A model generated the notes under the pieces. The model saw only the letters and a program-made list of their open reading frames with translations. It did no database searches and was not told the DNA's origin. DNA of 64,000 nt, taken from the IMG/VR virus record IMGVR_UViG_3300048672_000512, positions 1 through 64,000 of that record; one strand, 5' to 3'. The position numbers were made by a program, and so were the translations under genes. Shown here one piece after another: positions 8,512-16,402 of the stretch. Position 1 is the first letter of the stretch; each line of letters begins with the position of its first letter. Source of the DNA: a virus.

Positions 8512-9074
8512 ACCTGTATCGATTACATTCAAACCCATCGTCATTGGTTGGCCATTCAAAGGCAGGTACGGTTCCGGCACTCGGCAACTTAGTAAGATAC
8601 CTCTCAGACGCAACTATGAAAGACTTGCTGGAAAAGATGCGTAATTGTATTCACCAGCTTGCCTACTGGAATATGCGCAGCGAGATCGAAGGAGAACTTC
8701 CTGAAGCGACAAATCCAAATTTTGATGCAAAGGATCCAAAGGACTGGCAAGAACTAAAAGACTCAGAGACTAGCAGCGCAACAACCTACTTTCAACAGTT
8801 AGATGTTATGCTGGACAAGGTCTTGACAAAGAACCAGTTAAAGTCTTACCTGGATGACTACGAGTCCGCAAGTAATAGCAGCCGTAGTTGGGGCGCTCTT
8901 GAAGGCTCTGAAGCAACCATAGACGAGCTACCAGACGTTGTAGCATTTGTTATAAACCACGCACTCGCACAGCTGAACTGGTCAGTGCTAGCTGATGAAA
9001 TCAGAGACAGAGTTGCTGTGGTAAACAACGGGAGCCGTGGCTATGAGTTCAGAGTAGAACCCTCTAGCTGGTGA
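8508..9074 (+). CDS. Unknown phage protein, 188 aa
   Basis: The protein is helical and acidic, with no recognisable motif. It begins MNLYRLHSNPSSLVGHSK. It overlaps the stop of the preceding structural candidate, so the two may form a functional pair such as a virion protein and its partner. This is inferred from coupling only. Confidence 0.65.
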   Translation: MNLYRLHSNPSSLVGHSKAGTVPALGNLVRYLSDATMKDLLEKMRNCIHQLAYWNMRSEIEGELPEATNPNFDAKDPKDWQELKDSETSSATTYFQQLDVMLDKVLTKNQLKSYLDDYESASNSSRSWGALEGSEATIDELPDVVAFVINHALAQLNWSVLADEIRDRVAVVNNGSRGYEFRVEPSSW

Positions 9075-9082
9075 CTCGCACC

Positions 9083-9089
9083 CATTTTT
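9083..9089 (+). promoter_or_regulatory. CATTTTT-type motif
   Basis: CATTTTT occurs directly after the stop of the previous gene, 129 bases before the gene at 9218. The gap 9075-9217 has no other open frame that I support. It may be a long leader. Confidence 0.35.
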
Positions 9090-9217
9090 AATTCGACCAT
9101 TACAAGTGTCTGCTCGTCGAAACGAAAGCTGGGTCGTAGCTTTGACGGGTAATCGACCAATCCTTGCTGATGACAAATACAGCAGCAACTTCGACCCAAC
9201 AATAACCCTGGAAAATT

Positions 9218-9910
9218 ATGAGCAATCAAATGGAAATGCTGCGTCGCGTCCTGCGCGCATCCGCTGATCTGACCGCTGCTGCCCGCACGCACTCGGATTT
9301 TGACTGGTTTGTCATTACTTCGCCGCTGACCTGCTACAAAGCAGATCGCCAGAAGAATTTCAAGAAGTACACAATGAAGCCGGCTGGTGAAGGCGAATAC
9401 AAAGCCTTGTGCGGTTTCAAGATGTCGGGTAGCTCCAACGCTATCGTTCTTCGCTATGTGCAAAGCTACGATGACAATGGCGATCCGATCTACATCGATT
9501 TCACCATTCCGATTCGCAAGATGCGTATTGATGCTCCGGACATTCCGGAAAGCGTCATTCGTGAACGCATGAAGAACGGCGAAAAGGTTCTTGCTTGGAT
9601 GGATAGTCAAGCTGCTCTTGGCAAGGGTCGTCGTCCGGCTTGGATGTCGCAGGGCGCAAAGACTCCGACGTCTGAACCGAAGGGCGTTCCGGCACCTGAA
9701 GCTGCCAAGAAGGCTGAGGCTGAACTGCCGCCTTTCGTTCCGAAGCGCAAGGTTCAAGGTCCGACCGACAAGTGGGGCTTCTCGAAGAAGCCGGATGCAG
9801 CTCCGGCCAAGGCTCCTGCTGCAAAGCCGGCAAAGCCCGCCCCCAAGGGTGACTCGTCGCGTGGCGACGATGACGATGACTTCGGCTCGCTTCCGATTCG
9901 CAAGAAGTAA
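9218..9910 (+). CDS. Unknown abundant-type protein with Pro/Ala/Lys linker and acidic tail, 230 aa
   Basis: Residues 1-130 form a folded domain (FDWFVITSPLTCYK; YIDFTIPIRKMRI). Residues 130-210 are a low-complexity Ala/Pro/Lys linker. The end is acidic with a basic tip (GDDDDDFGSLPIRKK). Codon use looks more biased here than in neighbouring small genes, which suggests high expression. The layout recalls phage DNA-binding or scaffold-like proteins, but the family is not identified. Confidence 0.7.
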   Translation: MSNQMEMLRRVLRASADLTAAARTHSDFDWFVITSPLTCYKADRQKNFKKYTMKPAGEGEYKALCGFKMSGSSNAIVLRYVQSYDDNGDPIYIDFTIPIRKMRIDAPDIPESVIRERMKNGEKVLAWMDSQAALGKGRRPAWMSQGAKTPTSEPKGVPAPEAAKKAEAELPPFVPKRKVQGPTDKWGFSKKPDAAPAKAPAAKPAKPAPKGDSSRGDDDDDFGSLPIRKK

Positions 9911-9930
9911 GTAGCAGGCACTTAAGGGTC

Positions 9931-9958
9931 TGAACCGGAGTTTAATCGCTCCGGTTCA
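9931..9958 (+). terminator. Strong hairpin without a T run
   Basis: TGAACCGGAG (9931-9940) pairs perfectly with CTCCGGTTCA (9949-9958) around an 8-base loop. No T tract follows, so it may act as an mRNA 3' stabiliser or a factor-dependent terminator for the gene at 9218. Confidence 0.5.
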
Positions 9959-9983
9959 CCTACACTACTAGTTAGCAGGCAGC

Positions 9984-10424
9984 ATGATGCAGATAGAGCA
10001 ACCCTCGCAACAACTTATAGAACTCATATCGTCAACTTATAAAATCAGCGCTGAAGAGGCCTTGCGTCGCTGGTGCTATGCTTATGAGACAGCATCGGTA
10101 TTTGGCTACGATCAGAATTTTGAATTCATTGCGTCGGTGCTTGAGCAGCTTGATTCTAAAGAGCACATGCTTCAACTACCTAGTAGTCCTGACGTAGCCT
10201 TGACAGCGCATAGCAAACCAAGGTCACCTCTTCAGAAGTGGAAAGACAAGTTGCGCAGAAAGAAGTACAAGCTACTTCACCCACCAAAGCACAAACACCA
10301 CACAGCTTTTCATAGATGGCATGCTAGCCTGAGACGTAAAGCTAACAAGTTCTATCAGCCAAAGCATACAATCGGCAGCTCTTCCATACACCTCTTAGCC
10401 TCTGTACTGAACAACCATGACTGA
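9984..10424 (+). CDS. Unknown basic C-tail protein, 146 aa
   Basis: The N-terminal 65 residues are helical (ISAEEALRRWCYAYETA). Residues 75-130 are very rich in Lys, His and Arg in two similar blocks (KWKDKLRRKKYKLLHPPKHK and RWHASLRRKANKFYQPKH). This suggests an internal duplication and nucleic-acid contact. It overlaps the next gene by 8 bases. The family is unknown. Confidence 0.65.
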   Translation: MMQIEQPSQQLIELISSTYKISAEEALRRWCYAYETASVFGYDQNFEFIASVLEQLDSKEHMLQLPSSPDVALTAHSKPRSPLQKWKDKLRRKKYKLLHPPKHKHHTAFHRWHASLRRKANKFYQPKHTIGSSSIHLLASVLNNHD

Positions 10425-11646
10425 CATCAAAAAGATAATCAATGAAACAGTGTCTTCTCCGGAAGAGGCTAGCCGCATGCTTCGCAAGCTTGCGCAAGCT
10501 GTTCAAGAACTGATTTCTGTAGACACGGTTATTAAACGCCAACTTGCCCGAGTAGTGAAAGCTGCGTCGGGCGATGTCGTTTTTGAGATCAGAACTGCAC
10601 CCGGTTCTAGCTCCGGCGGCAAGGCTTTTTCCTCACCTACTCCGAAGGAAACGCCGCGCCTGAAGGTTGAAAACATGGAGCAGCTGCGCAAGGCGTCGGC
10701 TGTTGGCCGTCAGCTGTATGAAACTCGTGCAGATCTGATTGCAACCAAGTCGCGCCTGCGTACGCAGCTTGACGGTTTTCCAAAAGAGCAGATTGACAGG
10801 TGCATTCGCGCTATTGATGAAATGCTGAAGTCCGTCAATGCAAAGATGACGGATCACTTTGCTTTTCTGAGCGGCCTAGCTAAGTCGCATCTGCCGGAAG
10901 CTGTTGGCAAGTTCACAGAAGCTGTGCACAGCATCCTTGAAACCGGTGTTGACTACGAATCTGCAGAAGCGGATTCCTACCTGTTTGAAGAAGACGGTGA
11001 CATCTGCATTGCTCACTACATTCAACTTCGCGGCATGGTTGACGAGGAAGGCACTTCGTTTCCGCGAATGTTTGTTGTGGTTACCTATCGCAGCGGCACT
11101 AGCGAAAGCAGTGGCTACTATCTGAGCGTGCTTACTGAATTCTCGCCTCCTACTTCTGATCTGTTTGTGAAGCGCGTGTCTACTGCTAAGGAAGTTGCAG
11201 CTGGTCTGAATCAACTTCTTGAACTTGACAAGTTTCAAAATTCCATCGGTAGCCTTCCTGTCAAGCTCATGCTCAGTTCGGAACAGGTCAAGCCTGCTGC
11301 TTTTGGCGAAGACCTGAAAAAGGTTCTGCGAGCAATCAAGCTGGAAGACAAGGAAGTGATCTTTGTCACCACGTTCCGTGACAAGACAAAGGCTAATCAG
11401 GTAGCTACCAAGCTTTTCCCTCTGTTCCGTACGATGATAAAGAACAAGGAAAAGGTCAAGCTTCGCATGCGCGTTCTTGCTGTTCCTGAAGGTGAGAAGT
11501 ATGAAGGCGCAATGGCGGTTCACTTCTACCTGCGCATGCCGACGGGTATTCCTGTTGAAGAGTCTGATCTGGAGTTCCTGAAGCTTCGCTTCAACCTCTC
11601 TGACGAAGCTCTGAAGCGTATTGTACGCGAAATCAACCGGGGCTGA
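10417..11646 (+). CDS. Unknown phage core protein, 409 aa
   Basis: The N-terminal part is helical (about residues 1-45 and 85-165) with a Ser/Gly/Pro-rich linker (GSSSGGKAFSSPTPKETP). The central part is beta-rich (ICIAHYIQLRGM; MFVVVTYRSG). The C-terminal part is Lys-rich alpha/beta. No catalytic motif is recognised. It is followed after one base by the gene at 11648, so they are coupled. Size and position suggest a conserved core gene, but its role is unknown. Confidence 0.7.
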   Translation: MTDIKKIINETVSSPEEASRMLRKLAQAVQELISVDTVIKRQLARVVKAASGDVVFEIRTAPGSSSGGKAFSSPTPKETPRLKVENMEQLRKASAVGRQLYETRADLIATKSRLRTQLDGFPKEQIDRCIRAIDEMLKSVNAKMTDHFAFLSGLAKSHLPEAVGKFTEAVHSILETGVDYESAEADSYLFEEDGDICIAHYIQLRGMVDEEGTSFPRMFVVVTYRSGTSESSGYYLSVLTEFSPPTSDLFVKRVSTAKEVAAGLNQLLELDKFQNSIGSLPVKLMLSSEQVKPAAFGEDLKKVLRAIKLEDKEVIFVTTFRDKTKANQVATKLFPLFRTMIKNKEKVKLRMRVLAVPEGEKYEGAMAVHFYLRMPTGIPVEESDLEFLKLRFNLSDEALKRIVREINRG

Positions 11647-11647
11647 A

Positions 11648-12007
11648 ATGCCAACCACATACATCAAGAAGCTAGCGTCTCAAGGAAAGGGCAGCATCCA
11701 GGCTCTTGAAAAGAAGTGGAAGCAAGCTGACAAGCTTGCTACCGAGAATGGCAACGGTCACAAGGATGACTACGCTTACCGAATGAAGATCTTTCAGAAC
11801 CTAGTGCATGCAGCAGCTTTGGAAGATCCGGTTGACAGTGTTGCTTTCGATGTGCCGTTTCTTATTCGTACGCTCGAAGTGATACGCGAAGACGTGAAGT
11901 CTGACACCGAGTTGCACAACATAGTGGAGCGTCTGGTTCAGGCTTCCAAGGAAAAAGGCAGCGCCCTTACAATGCAGGACTATGAGTCCGTGTTTGGCTA
12001 CAAGTAA
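11648..12007 (+). CDS. Small helical protein, 119 aa
   Basis: It begins MPTTYIKKLASQGKGS. The Lys-rich helices (LEKKWKQADKLATENGNGHKD) recall small phage proteins whose N-terminal TYIKKLA...G segment is conserved in large phages. Function is unknown. The ATG at 11648 follows the TGA of the previous gene by three bases and is preferred to an upstream in-frame start. Confidence 0.65.
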   Translation: MPTTYIKKLASQGKGSIQALEKKWKQADKLATENGNGHKDDYAYRMKIFQNLVHAAALEDPVDSVAFDVPFLIRTLEVIREDVKSDTELHNIVERLVQASKEKGSALTMQDYESVFGYK

Positions 12008-12080
12008 AAGGAAATTGAATTATGATCAAAGTAGGTAATAATCTTACAGCAGCGCAGATTGCTGCGCTGAACGGGAACCA
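12008..12080 (+). repeat. 5' flank and anchor-coding segment shared with 19442
   Basis: The ribosome-binding region AAGGAAATTGAATT and the first 19 codons are nearly identical to 19442-19514, with a few third-base changes. The segment encodes the N-terminal anchor MIKVGNNLTAAQIAALNGN shared by the two deacetylase genes. It marks a duplicated or recombined receptor-binding cassette. Confidence 0.8.
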
Positions 12081-13664
12081 GGGGGGTTCCGCTGGTGCAG
12101 GATGTGGTTACTGGTGTAGTTTATGACGGCACAGGCATTGGGCACGCCCCTGGCAACAGGCTTGGTGCATCAGTAGATAAAAACTATTCTTCATGGCCGG
12201 GTGTTACTATTGATTCGCTAACAAGCACTGCCGGATGGTCTTTGACTCAGACAAATGGATCAATTACAGCAGACACCATGAGCGACGGTTCTGCTTGCCT
12301 GAAATTTTTCGCAAATGGGTCTGGCGGGCCGAATCTGTTTATGACCAAAGATATTGGAGACGTCAGATATGACTCGTCAACAAGCTTGGGGGCGTGGATA
12401 GAGGTTAGCGACCCTGGGATCATTGCATCTATAGAGGTTGTAGTAAGCAATGAGGCGGGTGGAACATTTACTAATTGGCGGATTTACAAGTTTGGCGGAA
12501 GCGGAGGCGCAGTATTCCGTGGGCAGAGATACTTCGCTATTGTCAATACAGCGAATGCTACTTTGGGTGGCGGGTCACCAGCTACCGCAGGCTCCTGGAA
12601 GTCTTTCCGAATAAGAGTTACCTCGTCATACCAAAGCCACGCCGGATGGATAAAGATAAGCAACTTGATGGTTGCGCCTACTACTCGCCCAAAAGTTTGT
12701 ATTACGTTTGACGATGGGTTCGCATCTCAGTATTACGAGGCTTTTAGGTATATGTAAAAGTATGGCATACCTGGAACCCTTGGAGTAACACAAAGTCTGA
12801 TAGGCGTGGCCAACTACTGCACCTTGGCACAGCTACAAGCTATGTATGCGGCCGGATGGTCGGTGGTGCCTCATGCGGTGACACATGTCGGATTCAACGG
12901 CACCGGCAATGCTACGCTACCAAACAGTATTGCACAGGCACAGACACCAGTTGGCGCTGGAGCACTCACGCTGAATGGTTCAGTTGGCACTGCCGCATTT
13001 GATGCTCCGCGTCACGTATGTGTACGTTCGGCAAGTGACCAAGGCAGGATAATCACAATAACGGGGCTCGATGCTACTGGTGGTGCGTTGTCAGAAGATT
13101 TATATACCTGGACTGGTAGTACGCCGGTTCCTACATTAAATCTTTTCAGCAAAGTCAACTCTGTATCTATCGATGCTGCAGCTACTGGAGCAATTACAAT
13201 AGGGCAGTCTCTAAGCATACTAGAAATGACTGCTCAGATTGTAGGGCCGCGAAGCTACGTTATTGCAAATGGTATGCCGAGGGGAGCCTACGACTGGATA
13301 TACCCTAGTGGCGAATTCAACACCTCTTCTACCGCACTGATGTCCTCTTTGGGCATGCGCTCTGCACGTATCGTTGGCGGTCAGGGTCAGTCGCCACAAA
13401 TGGGTGATTTCAGAAAGTATGAGCTGCCAGGGTACGGCGGGGGCGGATCGTCAATGACTGCCGCAACAATGCTTGCATGTGTAGACAATGCAATCGCCGA
13501 GGGCAGAAATCTTGTCATATACTTACACGAGCTAATTCAGGCAGGGTCTCCAACTAGCACAGACACTTGTGAGTGAACTTATATCTTTTATAGACGGGTG
13601 TGCATCTCGTGGGGCAGCAGGTAAGTGTGATTTTATAACGCAAACAGAGATTCCCGTATCTTAG
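12022..13664 (+). pseudogene. Tail protein with polysaccharide deacetylase (NodB) domain, copy A, broken
   Basis: From the ATG at 12022 the anchor reads as far as NGNQG. It then shifts frame at a G6 run (12081-12086). Removing one G restores VPLVQDVVTGVVYDG. The frame continues through a beta-rich region to VCITFDDGF, the metal-binding TFDDG motif of NodB-type deacetylases, and is stopped by TAA at 12755. It resumes with KYGIPGTLGV and VPHAVTHVGF (HxxxH motif). A further +1 shift near 13556 is needed to reach the natural-looking end TLVSELISFIDG at 13664. About 100 residues of beta-type sequence (about 12895-13215) interrupt the NodB fold. Intact relatives remove acetyl groups from surface polysaccharide. 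With three lesions this copy looks decayed. Confidence 0.75.
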
Positions 13665-13688
13665 TAGACAGCAACTGAAACCTACAAC

Positions 13689-13712
13689 CAAGCCTCCACC
13701 CGGAGGCTTTTC
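13689..13712 (+). terminator. Rho-independent terminator, AAGCCTCC type
   Basis: AAGCCTCC pairs with GGAGGCTT around a CACC-like loop, followed by Ts. Near-copies stand at 13870, 16286 and 20895, each after a receptor-binding gene, so the terminator travels with the cassette. Confidence 0.85.
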
Positions 13713-13732
13713 CACGCTACACTACGGCCATC

Positions 13733-13867
13733 ATGAAAAATTTCAAAACCTTTTTCACGTCGATCTGGTCAGGTGTGATGCCTCCGGTTGCTATACCTAA
13801 AGTACCTAACAAGCAGGTTACGGTTCCAGGTTTTGCAAAGCAGATCACGCCGACTGGTTCAGCTTAG
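13733..13867 (+). CDS. Small protein, 44 aa, between two terminators
   Basis: ATG at 13733 opens a 44-codon frame beginning MKNFKTFFTSIWSGVMPPV. It is bracketed by similar hairpins. There is no clear ribosome-binding site. A copy at 20938 lacks one A of the A run and stops after 14 codons. The protein is amphipathic with a hydrophobic centre. It may be a real small gene or part of a structured leader. The family is unknown. Confidence 0.4.
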   Translation: MKNFKTFFTSIWSGVMPPVAIPKVPNKQVTVPGFAKQITPTGSA

Positions 13868-13869
13868 CT

Positions 13870-13893
13870 AAAGCCCCCGGGCGGAGGCTTTTT
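13870..13893 (+). terminator. Terminator hairpin after the small gene
   Basis: AAAGCCCCCGGGCGGAGGCTTTTT forms a GC-rich imperfect hairpin with a T5 run. It is a variant of the AAGCCTCC terminators nearby. Confidence 0.7.
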
Positions 13894-13966
13894 CACATAC
13901 CCGCCAAGCCTTGATCTAAAATCATCTTCAACCAGGCTATCAGCCTTTTCAGTAGGTTAAAGAAAA

Positions 13967-14641
13967 ATGTCACTAATCAAAGCAAAACAGATTGATAAAG
14001 TCCTGGGTACACTCAGGACCGCAAGCAGCGCCTTTACCGTTGCAACCGGAGCTTCAGTTAACGTAACTACTGCGTTTACTGGCAAGACCTCTGGTGGTAG
14101 CAACACGGCAGTCGGTGTGTTCACCTCGTCGCCTGCAAACAAGGTAGTAATAATCATCAGCACTACGGGCAAGCCCCTGACGGATGCTGGTGGTGCTAAC
14201 GAGGTTTACGGGCGTCTGACATTCGCTGCAGCGGTGTGGACTCTTACCTTCTACTCTGGTAACGACGTTCCCTACACTATCTCTGCAGGGCACCCTTCGC
14301 TTGGCGTAGTAGCAAACATCATTTACGGCGAAGCGGTTCAGCTTAGCAACATCAACGCAACCGACGTTATCTACGGTCTGGATAGCATCGATGAAACCAG
14401 CGTTGACTCATCACGCCATGCTCACGTCAATGAAGTGATAGCGGTTACCAGCAACGGGCAGACCGCGTTTACTCTAACGGGAACTCCGTTGGACGTCACG
14501 CTAGTTGAAATGCAGGTCAACGGTCAGAATATGCAGGACCGGATTTCTGTCAGTGGCACAACTGTGACGTACACGGCAACGGACTTTCCTCTGGAAACCA
14601 CGGATACTGTGCGATTTATTTATACCAAAGCTGCGCTTTGA
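13967..14641 (+). CDS. Tail-fibre-associated protein, 224 aa
   Basis: The N-terminus MSLIKAKQIDKVLG is similar in style to the start of the large fibre at 16403 (MSQIQGKQV). The body is Ala/Thr/Gly/Ser rich and beta-type. The C-terminal 60 residues (AFTLTGTPLDVTLVEM to TDTVRFIYTK) resemble the end of the protein at 21121 (AFTLPVLPTGPVKLLF to TDSLTFSYPV). This suggests a shared C-terminal beta-sandwich. A role as a fibre, adaptor or decoration protein is inferred from the neighbours. Confidence 0.65.
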   Translation: MSLIKAKQIDKVLGTLRTASSAFTVATGASVNVTTAFTGKTSGGSNTAVGVFTSSPANKVVIIISTTGKPLTDAGGANEVYGRLTFAAAVWTLTFYSGNDVPYTISAGHPSLGVVANIIYGEAVQLSNINATDVIYGLDSIDETSVDSSRHAHVNEVIAVTSNGQTAFTLTGTPLDVTLVEMQVNGQNMQDRISVSGTTVTYTATDFPLETTDTVRFIYTKAAL

Positions 14642-14666
14642 TTGAACTAAGGAAAAAGGAAAAGAT

Positions 14667-14978
14667 ATGATTAAGATATCAAGCTCTGATGCAGGAACGG
14701 ATAGCTGGCTCAAGTTGCATGCTGGTGGGAATTTGGATGCCCTGATTACAGGTGCTATCACTCGTGATGCCAGTGGAGTTATCACCTCAGCTGGTGTGGT
14801 GTGGCCGGATGGAACAAGTGGTGTTTTCACTGCTACTGCTATTGACTCAACCTGGGGTGCGATCAATAGCTACACGGTAACTTATGTAGGTAGTACCACA
14901 AAGACTGTAACTCAGCCAACCATGACTCGTGATGCCAATGGGTCGGTTAGTAATCGCCCGGCAATGACGGTAGCATAA
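14667..14978 (+). CDS. Small beta-rich tail-region protein, 103 aa
   Basis: The protein contains two TRDA(S/N)G(V/S) elements (TRDASGVITS, TRDANGSVSN) around a Thr/Val-rich beta region. It looks like a small decoration or fibre-tip accessory protein. GGAAAAAGGAAA lies before the start. It is followed 11 bases later by the SGNH gene, with GGAG (14979-14982) upstream, so all are likely co-transcribed. Confidence 0.6.
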   Translation: MIKISSSDAGTDSWLKLHAGGNLDALITGAITRDASGVITSAGVVWPDGTSGVFTATAIDSTWGAINSYTVTYVGSTTKTVTQPTMTRDANGSVSNRPAMTVA

Positions 14979-14989
14979 GGAGAAAATAA

Positions 14990-16258
14990 ATGGGAATTTT
15001 AGATAAACCGGGATTGAGTTTTAGCGCGGCGCAGCGGGCTGCTCTTGGTGGGAATCAAGGGGTTCCGCTTGTGCAGGATGCGGTTACTGGGGTTGTTTAT
15101 GACCGGATTGGTAGTATAACCCCTATGGTCAGTTTTTCTGCGATTACTAATATACAGGCACTATTACCAATTGCTCAAACACTCATGTCGGCGACCTCAC
15201 AGGAGGTATATATTACCGCAACTGGAGACAGCCTTATCCAACTTGGCGGCGATACTGCGGCACAAAGTAGCGATGTTCTAGCAGAGAGGGATGGGTTCGT
15301 CGCGCAATTACGCACCCAGATCAATAGCAGACTAGGCACACCAGATGGTGGGCAGTGGCTACCTGCACAGGCCAGCCCTAGCGATACGCGCGTCAGTAAC
15401 AGCGGATCGCCAGTCATAGTTGCCAACTGGGGTCCATATAATGCGTATCGTAATAGCAGTAGCGTAACTGTTAGTCGTAGCGCGATTTCGCTGGAAAGTG
15501 CAGGCCATAATATCTCATGGACCGTCTACGGCAGGTATTTGGACGTAGAGATTTGGGAAAATGCCCCGACTTATGTCGGCACTGCAAGTTGGACGGTAGA
15601 CGGCAGTGGCGGGGGCACTATAAATTCAAATGGTGGGGCGGGGGCTACTGATACATACCGCACCGTGCGACTGGACTTAGGGTCTGATGCCTCTCATGTC
15701 GTGTCTGTCAGTTGGGCTACTGGTAAGGTGTTAGCTACCGGAGCAACTATTACACGCGGACGTGGGGTTGTTTCAAGGCGATTTGGATTTGGTGGCAGTA
15801 AGGCTAGCACTTGGACTGGATTATCTACAAAAGTTCAGCGGACAAGCTTTAGTACGCTGGTAACGCATCTACACATAATCAGGTTTTCGTTTAATGACTG
15901 GGCTAACCAAGTCGCTGATGGTTTATCCATTAGCGGGTTTACGGCAAATGTTCAGTCACTAATCACGCTTGCTCTTGCAAACACTAATGTAAAATCTGTT
16001 TTGTTGGTTGCTGACCCAGTATCTTCAACCGCAGACAACAAGTCTATACTATATAGACAGTTTTCAGATGCACTCAAGGGTTTGGCAGTAGGTAAAGTAG
16101 CCTTTTATGACGTAGATGCGTCCACTAATAGCACTTATAACGCAGGGAATACAGCTGGCTACTATGTTGATTTTGTGCATCGGACTGGCGCTGGGTACGC
16201 GGCAGAAGCTCGATATCTTGCTGAGGCACTGATTAATCCTAGTCTGTTGAAGACATGA
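14990..16258 (+). CDS. Receptor-binding protein with SGNH/GDSL hydrolase domain, 422 aa
   Basis: An N-terminal anchor (residues about 10-40, SAAQRAALGGNQGVPLVQD) is shared with the two deacetylase genes. An SGNH-like domain follows. GDS at residues 79-81 supplies the candidate Ser, FSFNDW may supply the Asn, and DFVH (Asp394, His397) is placed as the catalytic Asp-His pair near the end. A beta-rich insertion occupies about residues 130-270. Such proteins deacetylate or de-esterify surface glycans during adsorption. This is the only intact member of the three anchor-sharing genes. Confidence 0.75.
   Translation: MGILDKPGLSFSAAQRAALGGNQGVPLVQDAVTGVVYDRIGSITPMVSFSAITNIQALLPIAQTLMSATSQEVYITATGDSLIQLGGDTAAQSSDVLAERDGFVAQLRTQINSRLGTPDGGQWLPAQASPSDTRVSNSGSPVIVANWGPYNAYRNSSSVTVSRSAISLESAGHNISWTVYGRYLDVEIWENAPTYVGTASWTVDGSGGGTINSNGGAGATDTYRTVRLDLGSDASHVVSVSWATGKVLATGATITRGRGVVSRRFGFGGSKASTWTGLSTKVQRTSFSTLVTHLHIIRFSFNDWANQVADGLSISGFTANVQSLITLALANTNVKSVLLVADPVSSTADNKSILYRQFSDALKGLAVGKVAFYDVDASTNSTYNAGNTAGYYVDFVHRTGAGYAAEARYLAEALINPSLLKT
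15049..15099 (+). repeat. 51-bp exact repeat of the anchor-coding segment
   Basis: This segment encodes GNQGVPLVQDAVTGVV and is identical to 19506-19556. The rest of the two genes is unrelated at the 3' side. Copy A at 12070-12121 is a diverged version. It is a likely recombination point for swapping receptor-binding domains. Confidence 0.85.
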
Positions 16259-16285
16259 CAGTGGCACATTACCATAGCAACAACC

Positions 16286-16309
16286 AAAGCCTCCACCCGG
16301 AGGCTTTTT
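16286..16309 (+). terminator. Rho-independent terminator, AAGCCTCC type
   Basis: AAAGCCTCCACCCGGAGGCTTTTT, an 8-bp stem and T5 run, follows the SGNH gene. It has the same stem as at 13689 and 20895. Confidence 0.9.
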
Positions 16310-16402
16310 CACACCCACCCATTCCCAGCCCCTTCCACCACACCAAACCCTAAAATCTGTACCGATCCTCACATTATCAGAGTTCAAATAGGCTAAAACA
16401 GA

